DNA of 64,000 bases from Bacteroidales bacterium UBA2287. Its GTDB lineage: Bacteria; Bacteroidota; Bacteroidia; Bacteroidales; Tenuifilaceae. Where the stretch lies: NCBI GenBank assembly GCA_002345675.1, contig DDWL01000026.1, positions 62,001-126,000 of the forward strand. The letters are read 5' to 3'. The position numbers and the translations under genes were made by a program. Shown here in pieces: positions 17,620-26,982 of this stretch; position 1 is the first letter of the stretch, and every line of letters begins with the position of its first letter. Under the pieces are notes generated by a model. The model was not told where the DNA came from, searched no databases, and saw only the letters and a program-made list of their open reading frames with translations.

Positions 17620-18390
17620 ATGAACCTCAATTTAAAAAACCCCTTGGTTTTTATCGATTTGGAGACTACAGGTATTGATATTGTTAAGGACAGAATTGTT
17701 GAAATTGCTGTTCTTAAAATATACCCCGATGGTAAGCAGGAGGTGAAAACTAGGAGAATTAATCCTACTGTTCCAATTCCACCTGAAACAACTGCCATTC
17801 ACGGCATTACCGATGCCGATGTGGCCAACGAGCCAACCTTTAAGGAGGTTGCCAAATCGCTTGCCAATTTAGTTGAGGGTTGCGACTTTGCAGGGTTTAA
17901 TTCGAATAAATTCGACTTTCCGCTTTTGGCCGAAGAGTTTTTAAGGGCTGGGGTGGACCTCGACTTTAAAAAGCGCAAGTTTATTGATGTGCAAACCATT
18001 TTTCATAAAATGGAGAAACGAACCCTCGAAGCAGCCTATAAATTCTATTGCCAAAAGGATTTGGAAAATGCACATAGCGCCGAAGCCGACACTATGGCCA
18101 CTTACGAGGTGCTTAAGGCGCAAATCGATAGGTATCCCGACCTTAAAAACGATGTCGATTCGCTTTCGCAGTTCAGTTCGCATAACCAAAATGTCGACTT
18201 TGCTGGGCGAATTATTTACGATGAAAAGGGTGTTGAGGTATTTAGCTTCGGTAAGTACAAAGGCAAATCGGTAAAAGAAGTTTTCGAAAAGGAGCCCAGC
18301 TACTACTCGTGGATGATGAATGGCGACTTTCCGTTGTACACTAAAAACATTCTTACATCGCTTTACATAAAGTACAAGCAGGGCAAGTAA
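17620..18390 (+). CDS. DnaQ-like 3'-5' exonuclease with Exo X-type C-terminus
   Basis: A 256-residue DEDDh exonuclease. Motif I is FIDLETTG (residues 11-18), motif II includes FNSNKFDFPLLAEEF (near 92-106), and motif III is HSAEADTMATYEV (near 149-161). The C-terminal 65 residues contain FGKYKGKSVKEVFEKEPSYY, resembling the C-terminal domain of exodeoxyribonuclease X. It probably serves in proofreading or repair. It lies just behind dnaN, past a terminator. Confidence 0.88.
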   Translation: MNLNLKNPLVFIDLETTGIDIVKDRIVEIAVLKIYPDGKQEVKTRRINPTVPIPPETTAIHGITDADVANEPTFKEVAKSLANLVEGCDFAGFNSNKFDFPLLAEEFLRAGVDLDFKKRKFIDVQTIFHKMEKRTLEAAYKFYCQKDLENAHSAEADTMATYEVLKAQIDRYPDLKNDVDSLSQFSSHNQNVDFAGRIIYDEKGVEVFSFGKYKGKSVKEVFEKEPSYYSWMMNGDFPLYTKNILTSLYIKYKQGK

Positions 18391-18407
18391 AATTTAATCA
18401 AAATAGT

Positions 18408-18415
18408 TACTTTTG
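18408..18415 (+). promoter_or_regulatory. -7 box TACTTTTG
   Basis: Full match to TAnnTTTG, 22 bases before the start of the methyltransferase gene. No clear -33 element was found. Confidence 0.55.
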
Positions 18416-18437
18416 CGCAACAAAACACTCATTAATT

Positions 18438-19193
18438 ATGGCATTACAGGAGCAGTTTCGCACACAGGGCAATTTTCTTTTTCGCTATCGTAGTTTCTTC
18501 CCAATTCCCCTTTTTATTGCTGGCTTAGCATACTTTTGCTATATTCAATATTACGGAGTAGGAATTGCGATTTCCGAGTCTGTTTACTTTATTGGACTTG
18601 GAGTAGGGCTTTTTGGGCTGTTTGTTCGCACTCTTATTATTGGTTATGTACCAAGCGGAACATCGGGGCGAAATAGGGAGAAACAGGTTGCCGAAGTGCT
18701 CAACACAAAAGGAATGTACTCGGTTGTCCGTCACCCACTTTACGTAGGAAACTACTTTATGTGGCTGGGAGTTGCTATTATTACCGGAAGTGTTTGGTTT
18801 GTACTTGTTTTTTCGCTGGTTTACTGGATTTACTACGAGCGAATTATGTATGCCGAAGAGGCATTTTTGCGCGATAAGTTTGGTAACACTTACCTCGAAT
18901 GGGCTAATGGAGTTCCTTCGTTTATACCCGATTTAAGTAAATGGCAAAATGCTGATTCGTACTTCTCGGTTCGCAATGTGCTTAAACGCGAGTACATTGG
19001 TTTTTTCAATCTTATTGTTGTCATTTATGTTTTTCATCTAATAGCTTCGCTGTTTGCAAATAATGGCAGCATTGTTCCTGTAACACAATACGATTGGATT
19101 TGGCTTGGCATTTTGGCCTTTGCAGTTCTTGTATTTATTGTTATTCGCATTCTTCACAAGGGAACAAAAGTTCTCGATGTTGAGGGACGGTAA
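18438..19193 (+). CDS. Isoprenylcysteine methyltransferase-like membrane protein
   Basis: A 251-residue protein with five to six hydrophobic helices. The central motif VVRHPLYVGNYFMWLG (residues 95-110), followed by YERIMYAEEAFLRDKFG, is that of the ICMT/phospholipid methyltransferase group, where RHPxYxG binds S-adenosylmethionine. Bacterial members methylate lipids or other small substrates, and the target here is unknown. The next gene begins 12 bases after its stop, so they are probably co-transcribed. Confidence 0.8.
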   Translation: MALQEQFRTQGNFLFRYRSFFPIPLFIAGLAYFCYIQYYGVGIAISESVYFIGLGVGLFGLFVRTLIIGYVPSGTSGRNREKQVAEVLNTKGMYSVVRHPLYVGNYFMWLGVAIITGSVWFVLVFSLVYWIYYERIMYAEEAFLRDKFGNTYLEWANGVPSFIPDLSKWQNADSYFSVRNVLKREYIGFFNLIVVIYVFHLIASLFANNGSIVPVTQYDWIWLGILAFAVLVFIVIRILHKGTKVLDVEGR

Positions 19194-19205
19194 GCACTAT
19201 TCGCT

Positions 19206-19817
19206 GTGAAAATTATTTGCATTGGTCGCAACTACCGCGAGCACGCCAAGGAGATGAATTCTCCGGTGCCCGATAAACCAGTGTTTTTCTTTAAACCCGA
19301 CTGCTGCCTGCTAACCAATAATAAACCTTTTTTTTACCCCGAGTTTACAAAAAACCTCCACTACGAGTTGGAAATTGTGCTTAAACTTAATCGTTTAGGT
19401 CGAAATATTGCACCCCAATTTGCTCACAGATACTACAACGAAATTGGCCTTGGGGTCGATTTTACAGCTCGCGATCTTCAGGAGGAATGCAAGGCTAAAG
19501 GCCTGCCCTGGGAAATTGCCAAGGCATTCGATGCGTCGGCTCCTATTAGCCATTTTATTCCCAAAGTCGAAATTCCCAACTTGGGGGCTATTGACTTTAA
19601 GTTAGAGAAGAATGGGGAAGTGGTTCAACACGGAAACTCGTCGGATTTAATATTTAGTTTCGATACGCTTATTTCCTATGTATCGCAGTTTGTAACCCTT
19701 AAAATTGGCGATTTAATTTATACCGGAACGCCTGCAGGCGTTGGGCCAGTTCAAATTGGCGACAGACTAAAGGCTTACCTGAATGATCAGCAAATGATGG
19801 ATTTTTACGTAAGGTAA
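19206..19817 (+). CDS. Fumarylacetoacetate hydrolase family protein
   Basis: A 203-residue protein, the short single-domain form of the FAH superfamily. It begins with MKIICIGRNYREHAKEM (GTG start at 19206, the only start that keeps this strand). The metal-binding acids are in HYELEIVL (near 56-63) and GVDFTARDLQ (near 84-93), and the C-terminal loop TGTPAGVGPV is present. Such enzymes cleave or decarboxylate 2-oxo acids, for example oxaloacetate. The exact substrate is not visible. Confidence 0.88.
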   Translation: MKIICIGRNYREHAKEMNSPVPDKPVFFFKPDCCLLTNNKPFFYPEFTKNLHYELEIVLKLNRLGRNIAPQFAHRYYNEIGLGVDFTARDLQEECKAKGLPWEIAKAFDASAPISHFIPKVEIPNLGAIDFKLEKNGEVVQHGNSSDLIFSFDTLISYVSQFVTLKIGDLIYTGTPAGVGPVQIGDRLKAYLNDQQMMDFYVR

Positions 19818-19837
19818 TTTGTCCTTTAAATTTAACC

Positions 19838-19930
19838 ACAAAGGCCACAGAGGAAAACATAGTTTCACAAAGTTACTACTTTGTACTCTTTGCGTATGTC
19901 TTTGCGAACTTTGCGGTTATATTTTTTGAA
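19838..19930. repeat. Dispersed ccacaaaggccacagagg-type low-complexity sequence
   Basis: A short degenerate stretch made of cacaaag/cacagag and ctttgcg units, partly in inverted orientation (cacaaagtt...ctttgtactctttgcg). Related wording occurs at 15035-15060 and 31480-31760. No gene is seen here. Confidence 0.5.
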
Positions 19931-19990
19931 TTATATGAATTACTTCTTTGCCACAGAAAGTGTTGCGTCGTAGCGCCTTTGCGTTTCAAA

Positions 19991-21148
19991 TTAAAGGCTT
20001 CCCTTTAAAATTGTCTCAATTCGCTCAGCTGTAATGCTCTTGTTTTCGCCAAGTTTCCATCCCCTTTGGGCAAAGCGATCAACAATTGGTTTAATTTGAT
20101 CTTCGGTTACGCCATAATCCGAAAGGTGAGTTTTAATTCCAAGGGAATGGAAAAAGTCGTGCGTTTTCGAAATGGCCATGCTAACACGCTCGTCCTCGGT
20201 ACCATTTAAAATTCCCCAAACTCGTTCGCCATACTGAAGAAGTTTCAACTTTTTCTCGTCCGAGGTTTCTAAAAGAAGCGATGGCAGCACAATAGCTAGG
20301 GTAACAGCGTGGTCGAGACCAAAGAATGCTGTTAGCTCGTGACCAATCATATGGGTTGCCCAATCGGTTGGAACACCTGTGGAAATAATTCCGTTAAGAG
20401 CCATGGTGCAAGCCCACATAAACGCTGCACGCGTTTCGTAGTCGGTAGGATTTTCGATTGCCTTTGGCCCAATTTCAATTAAAGTTTGAAGAATTCCCTC
20501 GGCCCATCGATCCTGAATCGGGGCGTTAGCTGGAAATGTAAGGTACTGCTCAGTAACGTGAATAAACGCATCGACAATACCATTTGCCACCTGATGACGT
20601 GGTAACGAGTAGGTAAACGTAGGATCGAGAACCGAAAATTTTGGGTAAACGAGCGGGCTACCAAAGGCAAATTTTTCGCCAGTCGAAATGCGGCTTATAA
20701 CTGCCCCCGAATTCATTTCGGAACCCGTTGCGGGTAATGTAAGAACTACTCCAAAGGGAACAGCTTTTTCAATAACCCCTTCTTTTCCACCTTTAATAAT
20801 CTTCCAAGTATCGCCGTTAAAAGGAATTGCGGCAGCAATAAACTTTGTCCCGTCAATTACCGAACCGCCTCCAACGGCTAAAAGAAAGTCCACTTTTTCG
20901 TTTCGGGCAAGTTCAACAGCTTTCATAAGCGTTTCGAACTTTGGATTTGGCTCAATGCCACCAAATTCAACAACCTTAAAGCCCTTAAGGACCTTTGTAA
21001 CCTGTTCGTAAACGCCATTTTGTTTAATGCTTCCACCGCCAAAGGTTATCATTACTTTAGCATTAGCTGGAATTTCCTGTGCAATTGCTTCAGTTTTGCC
21101 CTCGCCAAAAAGAATTTTAACTGGGTTATAAAAATCGAAGTTGTTCAT
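19991..21148 (-). CDS. yqhD: Iron-dependent alcohol dehydrogenase, YqhD-like
   Basis: A 385-residue group III alcohol dehydrogenase that very probably reduces aldehydes with NADPH. It resembles E. coli YqhD along its length, for example FGGIEPNPKFETLMKAVEL, VGGGSVIDGTKFIAAA (cofactor site), GVVLTLPATGSE, DAFIHVTEQY and GHELTAFFGLDHA. The last two carry the metal ligands (one Asp and three His). The C-terminus reads THLSDYGV, also as in YqhD. It is monocistronic. The symbol is by similarity. Confidence 0.9.
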   Translation of the reverse strand: MNNFDFYNPVKILFGEGKTEAIAQEIPANAKVMITFGGGSIKQNGVYEQVTKVLKGFKVVEFGGIEPNPKFETLMKAVELARNEKVDFLLAVGGGSVIDGTKFIAAAIPFNGDTWKIIKGGKEGVIEKAVPFGVVLTLPATGSEMNSGAVISRISTGEKFAFGSPLVYPKFSVLDPTFTYSLPRHQVANGIVDAFIHVTEQYLTFPANAPIQDRWAEGILQTLIEIGPKAIENPTDYETRAAFMWACTMALNGIISTGVPTDWATHMIGHELTAFFGLDHAVTLAIVLPSLLLETSDEKKLKLLQYGERVWGILNGTEDERVSMAISKTHDFFHSLGIKTHLSDYGVTEDQIKPIVDRFAQRGWKLGENKSITAERIETILKGSL

Positions 21149-21247
21149 AGTATTGTTTTGTTGAGTATAATTAACATGTTAGCAAATTGTTTTGTTTGAA
21201 ACTGCATTCAAAGCGTATAGTTGAACCTTAACATTCCAAAACTAACA

Positions 21248-22987
21248 TTATTTATAATGAGTTTCGTAAAGTCCTGTAAAGAATGCCTTTGCGTTTGTTC
21301 CAAGCGAGTGATTATTGTAACCTCCCTCTTGAATAACAATTATTGGTAACTTTAGTTCCCCAATTATTTTTCCTGTATTGTTAAAATTATCGAAAGTAAA
21401 ACTCCATGTTCCTGTGGGGTCGCCTTTTGCAGTATCTAAACCCAAGGCAACAACTAAAAATTCAGTATTATAACTTTTTATTAGCTTTATCGATTTGGTA
21501 AGTATTTTTAAATACTGCTCGTATGTTAGCTTTTCGGCTAAGGGGAAGTTGTGGTTAAAGCCTTTTCCTGAGTTTTCGCCAACCTCATCTTTAAAACCTG
21601 AAAAATAAGGGTAAGCAAAGGATGGATGTCCATGAATTGAGATGGTTAACACATCGTTTCGATCGTTAAAAATTTGCTGCTGCCCGTTTCCATGGTGATA
21701 ATCGATGTCGAGTATTGCAACATTGCCAATTTTACTGAGGTAGTTTGCAACAATTGCGCAGTTGTTAAAGTACGAAAAACCTCCAAACATGGCCTTTTCG
21801 ACATGATGGCCTGGTGGGCGAGTTAAAACATACGCCGATTTGCGACCCTCAAGAATGCTGTCGGCTGCTGTTAGTGCGCAATTTACGCCCTCACGGGCAG
21901 CAAGAAATGCATTTTGATTTAGCGGAGTAAACGTGTCGAAGCAATAGTAGCCAGCCCTAACCGATAAGTCTAACGGCGCTTTTGTAGCATTTCGGAATGG
22001 GAAAACGTAGGGATAAACCGACTTTCCTTTTGGAAGGTTTTCGCAAACCTTTTTAAAATAGTTAAAGTACCCTTTGTCGTGAACATCGAGAATTAACTTG
22101 TCGGGGTACTTTGCAACCTCTCCGTAGGTAAATAGTCCCGTTTTATCGAGTTCTTTTTTAATGTTTGCAATTCGAACTGGAGATTCAACATATCCCTTTT
22201 CCCTAATGTGGTGAATGTTGTGTTTATCGTTTATAACTAAAAAAATCTTGTCTTTATCCTTCAACCTTGGGTTTAGTGCCGCTTTCTTTTTGGGCTTAAT
22301 ATACTTTGCCTCACGTAGCACAACAAACTCATCTTTAATGCTTTTCACAACCTTTTCGACATAATCGGCGTGGCAATAATCGCCATATTTACGATTAAGA
22401 ATAGCCCTTACAATATTTCGTGCTGTTTTATTTGGAATTGCTTCATTCTTTCCTAAACCATCGAAAACTAAGTATGGAGGGCAATCGTCGTTTGGGTTAA
22501 CGCTCGACTCGTACAGGGTGTTTGCAATTGGCCTTGCCCCAAATTTTTCGTAAAATGCAAGTCTCTTTTGGTTTTGCGGAATACTCTGTGGGTCGTTGCA
22601 TAGTTCAGGATCGTCGGGTAAGCATTCGAAAAATACGCCATAGGCGTTTAACGAAGTAGCCTCATCTCTAATTCTATCGTAAAGTGCTCCCCCAATTCCC
22701 GACGATGACCTTTTTGGTGAAACAGCAATATAGTCGAGAAAGCAGAACTGCAAATCGGACATGTAAAGCAAAAGGGCAAACCCAGTAACGCTTTCGTTAA
22801 TATCGAGAGCAATAAAAAGAATCGACTGAAACTTAGAACTAATTGGGTCGGTCATTTGAGCCTCAATGTTGTCAATCTTTTTTTCGGAAATATCGGGAAA
22901 TTGATTTCTAATAATCTCTTTAACCTTTTCAACGTGACGAATGTTGGCTTCGAGATTTGGGTTTGATATTTTCCGAATTCTTATCAT
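21248..22987 (-). CDS. GNAT acetyltransferase fused to HDAC-type deacetylase
   Basis: A 579-residue two-domain protein. Residues 1-165 are a GNAT fold with the acetyl-CoA loop near 93-101 (RSSSGIGGA) after the strand FLDYIAVSP. Residues about 245-579 are an arginase-type deacetylase like acetylpolyamine amidohydrolases. Its catalytic pair is H394-H395 (RPPGHH). The zinc ligands are D429 and H431 (DIDYHHGNG) and D518 (GLDTAKGDP), and Y557 (EGGY) is the transition-state tyrosine. All key residues are kept. The protein could acetylate and deacetylate the same kind of amine, or one domain may act as a sensor. It is monocistronic. Confidence 0.88.
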   Translation of the reverse strand: MIRIRKISNPNLEANIRHVEKVKEIIRNQFPDISEKKIDNIEAQMTDPISSKFQSILFIALDINESVTGFALLLYMSDLQFCFLDYIAVSPKRSSSGIGGALYDRIRDEATSLNAYGVFFECLPDDPELCNDPQSIPQNQKRLAFYEKFGARPIANTLYESSVNPNDDCPPYLVFDGLGKNEAIPNKTARNIVRAILNRKYGDYCHADYVEKVVKSIKDEFVVLREAKYIKPKKKAALNPRLKDKDKIFLVINDKHNIHHIREKGYVESPVRIANIKKELDKTGLFTYGEVAKYPDKLILDVHDKGYFNYFKKVCENLPKGKSVYPYVFPFRNATKAPLDLSVRAGYYCFDTFTPLNQNAFLAAREGVNCALTAADSILEGRKSAYVLTRPPGHHVEKAMFGGFSYFNNCAIVANYLSKIGNVAILDIDYHHGNGQQQIFNDRNDVLTISIHGHPSFAYPYFSGFKDEVGENSGKGFNHNFPLAEKLTYEQYLKILTKSIKLIKSYNTEFLVVALGLDTAKGDPTGTWSFTFDNFNNTGKIIGELKLPIIVIQEGGYNNHSLGTNAKAFFTGLYETHYK

Positions 22988-23173
22988 GTTGCCATTAATT
23001 GTAACGTGAAGATTGCAAGTTGATTAATCGATTAACAAAAACTAATCACACAATTAATATGTAAAAAACGTAAGGGGTTAATCGGTTCTTTAGAAAAATT
23101 TAATCGTTAAACAAACATAAACCTCATTCATCTTTATTATTGTAGCTGTAAAAAATGAGCAACTTAAAAAAAC

Positions 23174-26100
23174 CTACTTTGTAGCTACCTCATCTTTTCG
23201 ATTTCTATACCAAGCCACAATGCTGAGAGCGAAAAATGCCACAAGGGCAATAAAAATCCATTTTGGAAAGGGCAACGATTCTCCTCCAGCATAGCTGTGA
23301 AGCCCTGCAAGGTAGTAGTTTACCCCAAAGTAGGTCATTAGTACCGACGAAATGCCCAACGTTGCCGCAAAATTGAAAACAAATGGCGAATTGAGTGCTG
23401 GCATTTGCCGCATATGGATTATAAACGTGTAAACCAAAATGGTAATAAAGGCCCAGGTTTCCTTTGGATCCCAGCCCCAGTATCGTCCCCACGATTCGTT
23501 GGCCCAAATTGCGCCCAAAAACGACCCAATGGTTAGCAAGTAAAGCCCAACAATAAGCACAATTTCAATTACTACTGTAGTTTCTTTTACCTGAGAAGTA
23601 ATGTTGATTCTGTTTCGTTTATGGGCTACCGCCATTAACATTAGGTTAAAGGTTGCCAGTATGGTTCCCATTCCTAAAAATCCGTAGCTTGCCGTTACCA
23701 CGGCAACGTGTATGGTTAACCAGTACGATTTAAGTACTGGAACAAGGTTCGTAATTTCGGGATCCATCCACGAAAGGTGCGCAACAAAAAGCGTAACTGT
23801 AGCCAAAAGCGCCGTAGCAGGTAAAACAACGTTATTCTTTCGATGAAATAGTAATCCAGCAAGCATGGCAGTCCAAGCAATGTAAATCATCGTTTCGAAA
23901 CCATTGCTAAGTGGCGCACGACCAGCAACGTACCATCGCAGGCCTATGCCAAGTGTATGCATTGCAAAGCCAATGGCCAAAAGGACAAGAATCGTAGTAC
24001 TCGCATAGCTAATCCACTTTCCATTTTTTCCGTATAGCTTTAGCAATGCAAGTATAAGAAGAGTTAACCCAAGCAGCCCGTAAAGCGGAATTAGCCTTTC
24101 GTTTATAAGGGTTCGGTTTATGAAAACTTCGGATTTTAGCTTCGAGGAAAAAGGTAAAACATTGCCTCCATTGGTTGTTTGATAGTTTGAAACTTCATGA
24201 AGTAATTTACTGGCTTCGTTCCAATTTCCCGAGCGGCTTGCAATTCTAACTTCGGCAAGGTACTTTGCGTAAACTCCCGCTGTGGCTGCGTTTAATGTTG
24301 TGTCGGTAATATTTACTGCTTCCGACATGGTAAGCCATCGCTTTTCCGAACTATTTTGCAGCGGAAAAAGCTGCACCATTTGCCCCGAGAAAATTTGGTA
24401 CAAAATATTTAGCCGTTCATCGGCTTTTATTACCTCCTTTTCAAAAGCATTTCGCTTGCTTGGCGATGACGAAAAGGCTTCCTGTACAAAGGCATTTAAC
24501 TTGTAAGCCCCACCCTTTTCGTAGTCGAAAAAGTTAGTGAAAGCAGCAAGTTCACCATTAATACCAAGCAGTTTCTTTAGTTCCTCATTACGAATTTTTA
24601 TTACTTCAATATCCTGCCAAAGGTCGGGGAAAGCCGACATTCCCAATAACACCTGTTCGGGCATAAGCCCGTTAAAACTGTTAGCCCGATTTAGCTTACG
24701 CAGAGTTTCGCCAGCAAGTGTACTTAGTGGTTTAATTCGTCCACCTTTATCCTGAACTACAAGTTCCCCAAAACTATTTGCATGGCTTTTATCGATATTT
24801 GTAATTTCAACATTGCCCTTTTGACCAAAAATAGAAATTGGAATTGCAATTAAAAACAGCACAACTATTGGCACAACCTTTCGGCTAATAAGCTGTCGGA
24901 ATCGGCTACCTGGGAGTATTAGCGCCAGAAGCATTCCTAAAATCATTAAAAAGTAGCCAAAGTATGTTACGCCAGTACCCAGCGAATCGCTATTTACCGA
25001 TAGGAAAGTTCCTTTTTCGTCGGGGTCGTACGAACTTTGGTAAAATCGGTACCCGTTGTAGTTCAGAATATTGTTCATGAATATGCTAAATGGCATTTCC
25101 TTGCTCTGTGAACTATCAATAACTGTTACATTCGAGGTAAACGACGAAGGACTTTTTGAACCTGGGTAACGCTCAAGAACAAAGTTGTTAAGTTTAATGC
25201 CAAAAGGCAAGCATACTTTTGGGTTGCTATAATTAAACCCCAAGCCTATACTTCCAATTTCTGTTGAAGAAATTACCTTGTCGTCGTCAGTAAGTGGTAC
25301 AAAAACATCTATTGTATTTTCAATGGTTTTTGGACTGGATGAATTTTCAACTTTAAAAAGAAGAACATCGCTTCCATCGACTTCAGGATTAGGATTGTAA
25401 GCCCAAATAATACGAGCAAATTTGGAGTAACCGCTAAAAGCAAATCGAACACCATTTACGCTATATACGGTTTGTCGTTGCAGCTGAAAAGGGATGTTTG
25501 CTGGCAATGTACTTTCAACATTAGCCCCCATTACGCTTTGTAAAACAGGTAAAACAGACTGGGCAAAAACATTCGAATCCTTTTCAAACATTAAAAAATC
25601 GCTTCGAATTTCGTTCGAAAAGCCAATCGCTAAATTCTTAACACGAATCGATTCTCCTTTTTGTAAATTTATTTGTTTCCCCCCTAAAGAGTCGAAAACC
25701 ATGATTTTTACCATTGGTTTTCCCTTGATGTCATCAACAATTTTTTGAGTGGCGTGAGGAATAAATCCCAAAAGGGTTACCTTAATTTTTTGATTACCAA
25801 TGTTTACAGTTTCATTAAATGAACTTCGGTTTAACACCGAAAAGTCTACTTTGCTTGAAAAAACGGTATTTGAATCGTTACGTATGGTGAGCCATTTGTC
25901 GGACGACTGAAATGAATTTGCCGTTTCGCCTTCGCGAATATGCATCGATCCTTCAACGCTAAAGTAACGGGTTATAGCTGCTCCAGCAATAATTACAACA
26001 AAGGCAACGTGAAAAACAAAAACGGGCAGTTTACTAACCCTGTAAAGTTTATGCTGAAATATTGCAAGCACAAGGTTTACTGCCAGTAAAACAAAAATTA

Positions 26101-26254
26101 GTTCGAACCACCAAGCATTGTAAACCATGGTTTTTGCAGCTTGTGAGCCAAAATCGTTTTCGATAAACGTTGCCAAGCCCGAAGCAAAAGCTAATAAAAG
26201 AAGAAGCGCGGCCATCGTCATGGGGGCGGCCAGCCATTTAGCTACTATTTTCAT
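23174..26254 (-). CDS. Cytochrome c biogenesis ResB-CcsA fusion
   Basis: A 1026-residue inner-membrane protein for system II cytochrome c maturation, handing heme to apocytochrome. The N-terminal half (1-440) has ResB-like helices and a periplasmic domain. A middle periplasmic stretch (about 480-700) resembles no known domain to me. The last 300 residues form CcsA, with the heme-handling WWD-type motif in WANESWGRYWGWDPKE and helix histidines. The start is the ATG at 26254, not an in-frame TTG 33 bases earlier, because MKIVAKWLAAPMTM gives a normal membrane start. The small gene before it ends 38 bases upstream. Confidence 0.88.
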   Translation of the reverse strand: MKIVAKWLAAPMTMAALLLLLAFASGLATFIENDFGSQAAKTMVYNAWWFELIFVLLAVNLVLAIFQHKLYRVSKLPVFVFHVAFVVIIAGAAITRYFSVEGSMHIREGETANSFQSSDKWLTIRNDSNTVFSSKVDFSVLNRSSFNETVNIGNQKIKVTLLGFIPHATQKIVDDIKGKPMVKIMVFDSLGGKQINLQKGESIRVKNLAIGFSNEIRSDFLMFEKDSNVFAQSVLPVLQSVMGANVESTLPANIPFQLQRQTVYSVNGVRFAFSGYSKFARIIWAYNPNPEVDGSDVLLFKVENSSSPKTIENTIDVFVPLTDDDKVISSTEIGSIGLGFNYSNPKVCLPFGIKLNNFVLERYPGSKSPSSFTSNVTVIDSSQSKEMPFSIFMNNILNYNGYRFYQSSYDPDEKGTFLSVNSDSLGTGVTYFGYFLMILGMLLALILPGSRFRQLISRKVVPIVVLFLIAIPISIFGQKGNVEITNIDKSHANSFGELVVQDKGGRIKPLSTLAGETLRKLNRANSFNGLMPEQVLLGMSAFPDLWQDIEVIKIRNEELKKLLGINGELAAFTNFFDYEKGGAYKLNAFVQEAFSSSPSKRNAFEKEVIKADERLNILYQIFSGQMVQLFPLQNSSEKRWLTMSEAVNITDTTLNAATAGVYAKYLAEVRIASRSGNWNEASKLLHEVSNYQTTNGGNVLPFSSKLKSEVFINRTLINERLIPLYGLLGLTLLILALLKLYGKNGKWISYASTTILVLLAIGFAMHTLGIGLRWYVAGRAPLSNGFETMIYIAWTAMLAGLLFHRKNNVVLPATALLATVTLFVAHLSWMDPEITNLVPVLKSYWLTIHVAVVTASYGFLGMGTILATFNLMLMAVAHKRNRINITSQVKETTVVIEIVLIVGLYLLTIGSFLGAIWANESWGRYWGWDPKETWAFITILVYTFIIHMRQMPALNSPFVFNFAATLGISSVLMTYFGVNYYLAGLHSYAGGESLPFPKWIFIALVAFFALSIVAWYRNRKDEVATK

Positions 26255-26292
26255 AATAAAAAGATGTTGACTTAAGCGAGAAACCAAAACGG

Positions 26293-26601
26293 CTATACGA
26301 TGGTTTGAATAACCTTACGAACATCGACAATAATTGACTCTTCCTCTTCTATGTAGTCGGGTTTAACTGCAACGTAAAGGTAATGTTCATCGGAGTTTGC
26401 CAGAAAAACAAGTTCTAATTCGGGAAATGCAGCAACCAGATTTTCGAAAAGGTCGAAATCGTCGAGGTATTCGAAGCCACCCAGTGAGTTATAACGGAGA
26501 ACCGTGATTAAATCTTCCAATTCCGACTTAGCAACATTTCGGGCTAATCTTTCGGCCAAATAGTCGCGGGAACGATTTTTCGAAATCTGTAGTGTTTTCA
26601 T
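26293..26601 (-). CDS. Conserved small acidic protein, function unknown
   Basis: A 102-residue soluble protein. The frame extends upstream to 26742, but MKTLQISKNRSRDYLAERLA at 26601 looks like the real start, since the earlier part is rich in Asn, Phe and Lys and looks non-coding. It has a helical N-terminal half and acidic strands in the second (DYIEEEESIIVDVRK). I do not recognise a domain. It lies 38 bases before the ResB-CcsA fusion on the same strand and may be co-transcribed with it. Confidence 0.6.
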   Translation of the reverse strand: MKTLQISKNRSRDYLAERLARNVAKSELEDLITVLRYNSLGGFEYLDDFDLFENLVAAFPELELVFLANSDEHYLYVAVKPDYIEEEESIIVDVRKVIQTIV

Positions 26602-26927
26602 GGCAAACCATTTAGGTTTTTGCAAATAGAATAGTTCTGTGCGACCAAATATAGTTTTATTTTGGGTAAAAAACCAATATTCTTCAACTAAAGGTTTTTT
26701 GAAATTAGTAATAGAATTATGAAATTTACAGTTCGAGTGCAATCGGCGAATAATACATTTATACTATTTGTAACTCATAGGTCAATGTTATTTGGTATTT
26801 GAAGAATTGATATTAAATGAACTAAAGATTGTTTGTTGGATTTTATTTTCAAATAACCTGGCACGGAGGTATTTTCTTCATATTTTAAACTATTTTTATC
26901 GTCAAGGTGCAAAAAAGTGTGGTTTAA
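26602..26927. other. Gene-free AT-rich stretch
   Basis: About 330 bases between the divergent small acidic gene and the tetR promoter. I see no coding frame, repeat or clear hairpin. It must hold the promoter of the leftward operon, but no full TAnnTTTG box is visible on the minus strand. Confidence 0.5.
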
Positions 26928-26978
26928 TTTGCAATCGACTTAATTACAATATATATTTGCATACCAAACGGTCGGTTG
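26928..26978 (+). promoter_or_regulatory. tetR promoter with overlapping TetR-type operator
   Basis: TTTG at 26928-26931, 20 bases, then TATATTTG at 26952-26959 make a full Bacteroidota promoter. Immediately after it, 26961-26978 (ataccaaacggtcggttg) is a near-palindrome that resembles the ACCGACCGGTCGGT operators of TetR/AcrR regulators. It covers the expected transcription start and ends 5 bases before the tetR ATG, as expected for self-repression. Confidence 0.65.
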
Positions 26979-26982
26979 TGAT

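Noticed and set aside
26602..26742. Upstream extension of the small acidic gene
   Set aside because: Composition is non-coding-like and MKTLQ at 26601 gives a normal start.
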